Assembly: GCF_040958095.1 (NCBI RefSeq)
Contig: NC_091177.1
Span: 329,001-393,000, forward strand
Length of the DNA stretch: 64,000 nucleotides
Direction: 5' to 3'
Source: Procambarus clarkii
Lineage: Eukaryota; Arthropoda; Malacostraca; Decapoda; Cambaridae
The notes under the pieces are model-generated. The model ran no database searches and was not told the DNA's origin. It worked only from the letters and a program-made list of their open reading frames with translations. The position numbers were made by a program, and so were the translations under genes. How positions within the stretch are numbered: the stretch's first letter is position 1; the number at the start of each line of letters is the position of its first letter. Positions 56,516-64,000 of the stretch are shown here, piece by piece.

Positions 56516-56745
56516 CAATACAGTATCTACAAAATCTTTAAAATCACGAACAAATCTTTCAGCCCCTACTTTGTCTGAGCTGGCACCCTCACCATGCCTC
56601 ACAACACTATGAATACCACGTCTTTTTTCAAAATTTCTCAAACCATCCCCTACTCACCTTAAACTCTTTTGTATCTGCAAAACTTGTTCTAGGGGTTTTC
56701 TTTATAAGATCTTGCATGAAGATTTCATTGTTGACCAAACCACAC
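56140..56745 (-). pseudogene. Inverted middle fragment of a Tigger-like transposase (copy B, longer)
   Basis: On the minus strand: MQDLIKKTPRTSFADTKEF, VSRGWFEKF (frameshift), RNFEKRRGIHSVVRHGEGAS, RFVRDFKDFVDTV, FNCEETWLFWKKLPKRTYIT, LPGHKLTW, LKIKPLLVYHSENPRVLK. The first catalytic D is replaced by E (CEET). It extends past the end of the tandem duplication (56515), so copy B retains the original outer part that copy A lost. Confidence 0.8.
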
Positions 56746-57582
56746 ACTGGAAATTGAATAGACGACATTTCGATCAGTCCTGGACCATTATAAAGTCGAT
56801 TGTGATGAGATGAGGGAAGCAAGAGCATTAAGTAGGCAAGAATGAGAGGTGAGGAGATTGCAAGTATGTACGTATGTACATGAATAAAACATGTACATAC
56901 TTATACATAACGTGTGTAAATAGTGTAATAAACACAATAACAGTATTTTGGGAGGAGGAATGTTGGCGAGTAATGTGTTGGAGGAGGGAGGGAGGACTGG
57001 CAGGGTGTGGCAGCTCACTCATGTTTTTTGGGCTCACCATACCAACATAGTGGATCGTTATGGTGAATACATACGTAGATGGGTATATACAATGTGTGTA
57101 TATAGTGTAATAACAGCAAAAACACTGTTTGATTGTAGAATATGTCGCATATATGAGGCCCATAATTTTGAGCATAGCGATGTTCTATACTTTGAATTAT
57201 ATAAATTCCACAAATTACACACTTTTAAATAATATTACAGCAAAAAAAAAGAAGAAATGAATGAGAAACTTCAAAATAATTGCGCAACATTTTATTCGCA
57301 GCAACTGGCGTCGCACGGGGTGGCGGGGCCGACAGACCCCCATCGCTCCAACGCTCAGCGCCCATAATTTGCTCAACTTCCCAGCTCCATCGCAGCTAAA
57401 GTAAGTCACATACAATATTTTTTGTTTAGTTTCCCCATGATCAGACTCTGCATTTTAACAATATAAGAAGAGAAAAAAACAATTTGGAAAGAATTTATTT
57501 TTTGTGCACCAGGGTGTTATTTGGAGACAGAGCAGTTCAGTGGTTAACTACTAAATTTTTTTTCTCCCACACACGCACCCCC
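56746..57582. other. Unassigned 0.84-kb region
   Basis: No gene. A diverged direct repeat is visible (56905-56950 versus 57085-57130: GTGTGTAxATAGTGTAATAA, ACA, AACA). Confidence 0.4.
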
Positions 57583-57650
57583 CTAGGAAGCAGCCTGAAA
57601 CAGCTAACTCCCAGATACTTATTTACTGTTAGGTAACAGGGGTCATCCCC
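57583..57650 (-). mobile_element. SINE body fragment, minus strand
   Basis: The reverse complement reads CCTGTTACCTAACAGTAAAT, AAGTATCTGGGAGTTAGCTG and GCTGCTTCCTAGGGGG, matching 23508-23573 of the SINE at 23395. The tRNA-like head is missing at the right, where the I-clade LINE begins. Confidence 0.75.
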
Positions 57651-57655
57651 TTTTG

Positions 57656-59160
57656 TACAAAGAATCTGCTAAAGCTTTTAGGGCTAATCTTTGACACTCG
57701 TTTGTCTTTGTCGCCCCATATTTTTTACGTCCGAGTTGAATGCTCTAAGGCCCTTAACTAACTTTAGGTCATGTCCCATACTTCTTGGGGAGCTAATCGA
57801 CACTGCTCCTCTCTTTACATTCCTCTCTCGTTCTGTCTAAACTCGATTATGGCCCTGTTTACTCGTCTGCTTCTCCTTCTACCCTTCACCATCTGGACAC
57901 ACTGCATCATACTGGGTTACGGCTCAGCTCTGGTACCTTTCCTTCGACACCTACCCTAAGCCTGTATGTTGAAACTGGCGTCCTGTTTCTACAGGATCGC
58001 CATGATCGTTACTGTCTTCTCCACCTTGTACGGTCCTTACAGCACCCTCACTCTTGCTTATGTCATGCCTTGACCTTTACCCATCCTGTGGTTCCTGTTC
58101 CCCTTCACCACCTATCTCTTTCTGTACGGTTGTCTCTCTTACAAAATGCTCTTTCAGTTTGTGTTACCAATATTTCCCCTCGTGTCATTCCGTCTTTGCC
58201 CCTATGGAGGGGTCCCCGTTCCTAAATTCTGTAAGCCTTGACCCACATGACTAAAACTTTTACCGCTCCTACAGTTCTAAATCACCTTTTCCTTGAACAC
58301 TTTTCTTCACACTTCCACTCTATTTCCGTCTTCACCAATGGGTCTTAAGTCTGCAGACGGTGTAGGCTACTCTGTTGTTTTTCCTGACTGCACCTTTGTG
58401 TCTCCTGCCTCCGGAGACTAGCATCTTCATGGCAGAACTTTATGCTATTCTCTATGCTTATCATCAACTCTTTTCTCGCTGTCAATCCTCCTCTGTGTTT
58501 GTAGTTGACACTTGCAGTGCCCTCATGGCTCTAGAATCCTTTAATCCAGTCCATCCTTTGGTAGTTGAAATTCAACATTGGCTGTTTCTTATCTCCAGTA
58601 GATTTAAGACAGTGGAATTTCGCTGGATTCCCACCCATATTGGTGCGTTCTTAAATGAGCGTGCGGACACTGCCGCTAAGGAAGCTATCCGCACCTGTCC
58701 CATCTCCCGTAAAGGTATTCCTTATTATGACTTTTACCCAGTTATTCATTTCCCCATTCTTGCCCGTTGTCAGGGTTGTTGGTCTTCTGTTACTGGTAAC
58801 AAATTGCGTGCTCTTAAGAGTAGTGTGTTCCCGTGGCCTTCCTCCTACCACCGTAACCGGTGGTGGGAAACGGCTCTGGCGAAGTTGTATATTGGTCATA
58901 CACGTTTAACTCACGGGCACTTAATGGAGCGCTGCCCTGCTTCTTATTGTCCAAACCGTTGTCTCTACATGTCCTGACTTCCAGGACTTACGTGTCTTGC
59001 TTCCCGACCATCCCTCACTGTCAATTGTCCCTCGATAAAATTCTTGGTAAATTCAATACCTTTGATATTGTTCGCCGTATGCGTTTTTGTTCTTGTATTG
59101 GCGACGTTAGTGATATTTAGCGCACTATGATTATCCCACACATTTGATGGTTTGATAATT
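57656..59160 (+). pseudogene. 5'-truncated I-clade LINE copy (RT end, RNase H, C-terminal finger)
   Basis: Homologous to 9600-11170 of the full-length element, from KDSAKLLGLFLDTRLSWSPH to the 3' tail TTTGATAATTA. Visible segments are SHTSWGANR, PPETSIFMAELYAILYAY, VVDTCSALMALESFNPVHPL, FRWIPTHIGAFLNERADTAA and CSCIGDVSDI. Multiple frameshifts and a TAA in the RNase H entry (FTNGS followed by a stop near 58346). The 3' end is shared with the intact copy, so this is a typical 5'-truncated insertion, older than the one at 4923. Confidence 0.9.
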
Positions 59161-59208
59161 ACTGTACTGTACAGTACTTTGGTTTGGAATGTATCAAATA
59201 AAGTTGTT

Positions 59209-59357
59209 TCATGTATTCAAATGTGTGAGAAAATCCACTGGGGCTGTGAGATGAAGCGAACCTGTAACAAAGGCATTGCCAGTTGCATACTCTACCACCA
59301 CTGATGGTAAAAGTCTTACAACTGGATATCTTGTGTGACGGGTTATGGTATCACAGC
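59209..59357 (-). pseudogene. Inverted-repeat arm with coding-like sequence, left
   Basis: The minus strand reads RYPVVRLLPSVVVEYATGNA, FVTGSLHLTAPVDFLTHL. The reverse complement recurs at 60361-60490 with the plus-strand reading PVVRLLQS (stop) VVEYAAASALGKGLRRL, TAPVDFLLG. Similarity at protein level suggests both arms derive from one coding sequence. The family is unknown to me. Confidence 0.45.
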
Positions 59358-60360
59358 TATACTGAACCAAGATGGTATGGCTCTCCCTCGCATAAATGAA
59401 AGAAATGCTGCTATTGGCCTTGCAGTGTATAAGTTGCAGGTGGAAACAAATGAAAATTATCAAATAAATAATTAAACAATTTACTGAAATAGTAATGAAC
59501 AAAAATAACACATGACAATACTTGACTATCATGTAATGCAAAGGTGAACAAGTTAGTATGACCTTAAATGCAAAAAATAAACTATAAGCAATGAATAAAA
59601 GTATGAAGATATACTGGTGTTCTGAAGACAGCTACCATACCACCATGGCATCAGTCACACGACGTTGGCTGGAAGCGGACGACGGGTTAGAGACACGAAG
59701 GTGATCCTAGAGCACTAAGGGAGAGATTGCCTCTCCAGGGAGGCAGCGCTCTTTATATAGTCCGGCGGTGATGACTCATCCAGTGTCAACACGAGGTGGA
59801 CATCTGGTCAACTAGCAAACTGCTTGTTGTGGCTGGCGGTGCCTTTGTGTTGAGCTGTACCACTGTCAGTTGAAAGCGGCTAACTGCTTGTTTGTGGGGA
59901 CAAACTGCCAGTTAGCAGTGGCGCCCGGCTTGCCTCTGAGTCGTACCAGGCCGTGCCAGGCCCTGGGGGGTATGGAGAGGTGGCAGGACTGATGACTCTT
60001 CTGGGCTGGTGTAGATGTATACTTCCAGTGCAGAGGCATTGAAGGTGAAGGGAAAAGGCAGTTCCACTGCTATGCAGGGGATTCACGTGACACTTGTGAA
60101 GCCACAGAAAGTCTGGAGGCCCTACTGAAGCCAGTTCAAGTATTAAATAAAACCCCTGAAGTACGCCGGTGAAGGGTAAAGTGAAGGGTGAAGCAAGACC
60201 GTATGCCCCAACTTCAGGCACACACAGAAAATCACGTTTTGGTCCCGCCTCTCAACTGTGTATTTGAAGTTGGGGCGTATGATGTTGAACTGCTTCAGCC
60301 TTCACCTGAGTGCTTGTAGGGCTTACGTAAGACGTTGACTCAAGGAGTGGCCTCAAAACT
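59358..60360. other. Inter-arm region with LTR-like signals
   Basis: No long open frame. Contains CTTTATATAG (59751-59760) and, 158 bp further, GTGGCGCCCGGCTTGCCTC (59918-59936), which resembles a retroelement primer-binding site after a TTAGCA terminus. A TGTGACGG word at 59334 could be the left LTR end. This is weak: no second LTR or pol sequence is seen. Confidence 0.25.
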
Positions 60361-60490
60361 TGCTGTGATTTATGGGGAAATCCGGTTGTAAGACTTTTAC
60401 AAAGTCAGTAATATACTGTGGTAGAGTATGCAGCTGCCAGTGCCTTGGGCAAGGGTTTACGTCGCCTCACAGCTCCAGTGGATTTTCTGC
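60361..60490 (+). pseudogene. Inverted-repeat arm with coding-like sequence, right
   Basis: Partner of 59209-59357 in opposite orientation (VVEYAAASALGKGLRRLTAP on the plus strand), with an in-frame stop. About 1 kb separates the arms. Confidence 0.45.
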
Positions 60491-62326
60491 TTGGTGTATA
60501 TCAGGTTGTGATTTTGTGTGTGTACCGTATTGTTATGATCGCCGTTTGATAAGTCCTTTCTGGCCTCAAGAGTCATTGTTACCCACCTAGAAAGATTGCA
60601 GATGGCCAAAGCAGTTATTTAAGTTAAGAAGGGACAAGTCTTAAACAGAATTTTGCATAATATTTGACTGTAAAGGGGTAAATTGAGGTAGATTGAAAAA
60701 CAAAATGGTGAACCGGGCAGGCGGTACTCACAATTAGGCGAGTACACTCGGGAACTTTTAAAGTGCAACCAAACATGCTTTAGGCTCTCAAAACAAGAGG
60801 TGAGTGGTGGTGGCTCAGGTGCTCAGCCAATCAGAGCACCTAAGGAGGGAGGGCAGGAGTGAGAAGGGGGTGGTATGTGGAAGTTTGGTGACAGTTGTGT
60901 GTAGTTTGTTCATCTTCATTGTAAGTTTCATGGCTTGGTGTGCATTTCCCTAGTAAATTTAATTAGGGAAAAATTCAGGTGTTTGATTTTTTAAATCAAC
61001 TTTTTAAATGTTGAGTTGTTAAAGCCTCAAAGTGCATGGAGTTGGTTTGGGAGTATGGCATCCTCATGCTGTTGCGTGCTCGCGTGAGGTAGCAAAGGTG
61101 ATGTAAAGTTGTGGGGTGTACATGCTTGGGACGTCCTCTCTCGGGATGGCTGGTGTTAGACCTGTGTGTTTGTCGGTTGTTGAAAAGCCGTCATCCTTTG
61201 CTGTTGTGGTATTGATTTTACATTGTTCATCTTGTAATTAATACTGTAGTGCGATATCTAGGGCTACCAATTGTAGGTTTAAAATGTCTAATACAAACAG
61301 TTGTCCAATGAGTTTTAATAGGAAATATCATCCACCAAGCACCATTGTACAATTATATTAATTGATAGTATATGGATTGTGCAGAACTGCTTAGAATGAT
61401 CTTTAACACTTGGCTATATTGGTCATGTCAAATACCTGCACTGTGAATGCTCAAAGACCCTTTCTTTATTCAGTGTTGTCACATACCTCATGGGGGTATG
61501 GATAGGCAAACACTCATTCTGTTAAACTTGCCTTGTAGTACTTTCAGAGCTCAGTAATTTGGAATCTGGTTAGCACTTTCCAAATAAATTGACCTTTAAA
61601 GTGAATTCCTATTTAGGTTTAAAACATTATACCGAATGAGAAACTCGGATTATATAGCCGAACACCAGAAATGTTGTTATTCAATTTGGTTGCCTAAAGT
61701 ACATTCAAGGACTACACATTACATGGCATTCCAGGATTCCTCTATACCTTGCCTTATGCTGTAAACATTGCCACAACCCTGTGCTTTATTGATTTAAATG
61801 GCCACAGGGAGGCATACAACACTGCAGATTATGATGTCATTAGTTATCCACTGTGCTGACAAGTGGGCTGACTGATGTTCGTTGACACCTGTATCGTGCT
61901 TCAATTTAATCGCCAGGAGATCACCCTCTCACTAGACTCGTCTGTAGGAAGTACAGTATAGTATCTCAAATTACCTTGGATCATAAATAGCATAAGACTT
62001 GGGGGTAGGAGAGGGTTGCAGTGTTTGTCATGGCTCTCAGTTGTTCCTGGTATTAGACAATTTAGTTCTGGAATCATTTTTGTTGGCCAATGTTAAACTT
62101 TTTTGAAAATAGATGTTTTTCTGAAAGGGAAGGGGGGGGGGAACCTCTATGCTTGGATACAGTTATCTAAGTGAATACTTAGACTTATATAGTAGAATAA
62201 CTACCTTCTTTTCCTTAGTCAAAAAGGTTGCTTGTTTATTTCTAGGGACTTGTATTTTCTTTTATTTTTAACTGCAGCAACTTTCAGTGAATGATAGATT
62301 CTTACTGAAAGGACCTTTACTTCATT
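60491..62326. other. Unassigned 1.8-kb region
   Basis: No gene is recognised. A remnant of the CR1-like 3' UTR (CTCACAATTAGGCGAGTACA, 60728-60747) occurs. At 60818-60840 a 7-bp inverted repeat (GGTGCTC/GAGCACC) encloses AGCCAATCA, a CCAAT-type element, followed 75 bp downstream by an unannotated TTCATTGTAAGT, a possible splice donor. A promoter/first exon is possible but unproven. Confidence 0.35.
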
Positions 62327-63228
62327 GTTGTTGCTTTATGGTCATCTCATTGTGTACAGGGATTCCGCGAAGCTTTTGGGGTTAGTCTTTGACACTCGTT
62401 TGTCTTGGTCAGCCCATATCTCTTGCCTCCGAGTTGAATGCTCTAAGGCCCTTAACCTCCTTAAGGTTTTGTCCCATACTTCTTGGGGAGCGGATGGCGC
62501 ACGCTCCTCTATTTGCACTCCTCTCTCGTCCTGTCTAAACTCGATTATGGTTGCCCTGCATACTCTTCTGCTTCTCCTTCTACTCTTCGCCGTCTTGATG
62601 CTTTGCACCATACTGGGTTGCGTCTCGGCTCTGGTGCCTTTCGTTCGACTCCCGCCCTTAGTTTGTATGTTGACACTGGCTTTCTCTCTCTTCAGGACTG
62701 CCGTGATCGCTGCTGTCTTCACTATCTTGCGCGGTCCTTCCAACATCCTTCCTCTTGCCTCTGTCGTGCATTGACTTTTCCTCCTCCTGTGGTTCCTGTT
62801 CCTCTTCATTGTCTCCCACTTTCTGTCCAGTTATCTCGCTTACAGGATTCTCTTTCTGTTCATATTTCTAATGTTTCTCCTCGTATTGTTCCTTCATTAC
62901 CTCCGTGGAGAGTCCCCCTTCCCAAGTTTTGTACGTCCTTGACTTGTATTACTAAAGCCTTTACCCCTCCTACAATTCTGAAAAGCCTCTTCCTTGAGCA
63001 CTTTTCTTCGCACTCCCACTCTATTTCCATCTTCCCTGATGGGTCTAATTCTGCGGATGGTGTGGGCTACTCTGTTGTTTTTCCTGACCGTACTTACATG
63101 TGTCGCCTCCCTTCGGAGGCTAGCGTCTTTACGGCAGAACTTTATGCTATTCTCTATGCTCTTTGTCTCTTGTTTTCTCATTCTCATTCCTCCTTTGTGG
63201 TTGTAGTTGATTCTCGTAGTGCCAAGCA
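62327..63228 (+). pseudogene. I-clade LINE fragment (RT end to RNase H)
   Basis: Close to 9575-10475 of the full-length element (LLSLYGHLI...DSAKLLGLVFDTRLSWSAHI, DYGCPAYSSASPSTLRRLDA, SIFPDGSNSADGVGYSVVFP, FTAELYAILYALCLLFS, VVVVDSRSA). One frameshift near 62490-62500 separates the two open parts. The catalytic FTDGS motif is FPDGS here. Truncated at both ends; the 3' break at GTAGTGCC coincides with the start of the G-rich minisatellite. Nucleotide similarity to the intact element is visibly higher than that of the copy at 57656. Confidence 0.9.
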
Positions 63229-64000
63229 GTGAGGGGGTAGGAGGGAGGGAAGGAGTGAGGGGGTAGGAGAGAGGGTAGGAGTGAGGGGTAGGAGGGAGGG
63301 AAGCAGTGAGGGGGTAGGAGGGAGGGTAGGAGTGAAGGGGTAGGAGGGAGGGTAGGAGTGAGAGGGTAGGAGGGAGGGTAGGAGTGAGGGGGTAGGAGGG
63401 AGGGGTAGGAGTGAGGGGGTAGAAGTGAGGGGTAGGAGGGAGGGCAGAAGTGAGGGGGTAGGAGGGAGGGAAGCAGTGAGGGGGTAGGAGGGAGGGTAGG
63501 AGTGAGGGGGTAGGAAGGAGGGTAGGAGTGAGGGGGTAGGAGGGAGGGCAGGAGTGAGGGTGTAGAAGTGAGGGAAGGAGTGAGGGGGTAGTAGGGGGGT
63601 AGGAGTGAGGGGGTAGGAGTGAGGGGGTAGGAGGGAGGGAAGCAGTGAGGGGGTAGGAGGGAGGGAAGGAGTGAGGGGGTAGGAGAGAGGGTAGGAGTGA
63701 GGAGGTAGTAGGGAGGGTAGGAGTGAGGGGGGTAGGAGGGAGGGTAGGAGTGAAGGGGTAGGAGTGAGAGGGTAGGAGGGAGGGTAGGAGTGAGGGGGTA
63801 GGAGGGAGGGGTAGGAGTGAGGGGGTAGGAGAGAGGGTAGGAGTGAGGAGGTAGTAGGGAGGGTAGGAGTGAGGGGGTAGAAGTGAGGGAAGGAGGGAGG
63901 GTAGAAGTGAGGGGGTAGGAGGGAGGGTAGAGGAGTGAGGAGGGTAGAGGAGTGAGGAGGGTAGAGGAGTGAGGAGGGTAGAGGAGGGTAGAGGAGTGAG
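63229..64000. repeat. G-rich minisatellite, about 26-bp unit
   Basis: Irregular copies of GGGGGTAGGAGGGAGGGTAG GAGTGA with GAAGG, GCAGT and AGAAG variants. It runs to the window end; the last 70 bp shift to an 18-bp GGGTAGAGGAGTGAGGA unit. G-tracts of 3-5 in regular spacing give G-quadruplex potential on the plus strand. Confidence 0.95.

Overview
The window looks like repeat-dominated intergenic DNA from a eukaryotic, arthropod nuclear genome. A decapod crustacean (crayfish- or shrimp-like) is the best guess. That guess is inferred from the mix of CR1/L2-like and I-clade LINEs, tRNA-derived SINEs whose sequence I recall from decapods, a pogo/Tigger DNA transposon, and very abundant micro- and minisatellites. 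There is no bacterial-type gene organisation, and I can support no complete host protein-coding gene. Nearly all long open frames are transposon genes or tandem repeats with no stop codons.

Left part (1-12.9 kb): a C-rich minisatellite (1-2185) and a small palindromic MITE-like element (2334-2590) precede a CR1-like LINE. That LINE is split by a nearly full-length 6.25-kb I-clade LINE (4923-11175). The insert carries ORF1 (zinc knuckles) and ORF2 (endonuclease, reverse transcriptase, RNase H) and is bounded by a 13-bp target-site duplication. The CR1-like element resumes at 11176, ends in (AC)n, and is followed by a second decayed CR1-like copy.

Middle part (13-32.6 kb): minisatellites with 20-, 21-, 19/20-, 24/27-, 10-, 32-, 20-, 28-, 18- and 20-bp units alternate with SINEs, LINE scraps, an 847-bp inverted-repeat element (27536-28382) and largely uncharacterised AT-rich DNA. 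One GC-rich stretch (19.75-19.88 kb) has promoter-like X-box and CCAAT motifs. A SINE (23.4 kb) shares its 3' tail with a CR1-like LINE (24.85 and 45.5 kb).

Centre (32.65-44.54 kb): a single 11.9-kb satellite of a 31-bp unit shows nested higher-order periodicity (about 777 bp and about 3.34 kb). It reads as long stop-free frames on the minus strand only.

Right part (44.5-64 kb): LINE remnants, one 551-residue ORF2 C-terminus (RT end, RNase H, zinc finger; 46.4-48.1 kb), a possible conserved host exon with an in-frame stop (48.7 kb), and a 1.65-kb tandem duplication of a rearranged Tigger-like element. The left copy of that duplication contains a 2.39-kb Tigger with an intact 603-residue transposase. 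The right copy preserves the empty insertion site. Two more fragments of the I-clade LINE (57.7 and 62.3 kb) and a G-rich minisatellite (63.2 kb to the end) finish the window.
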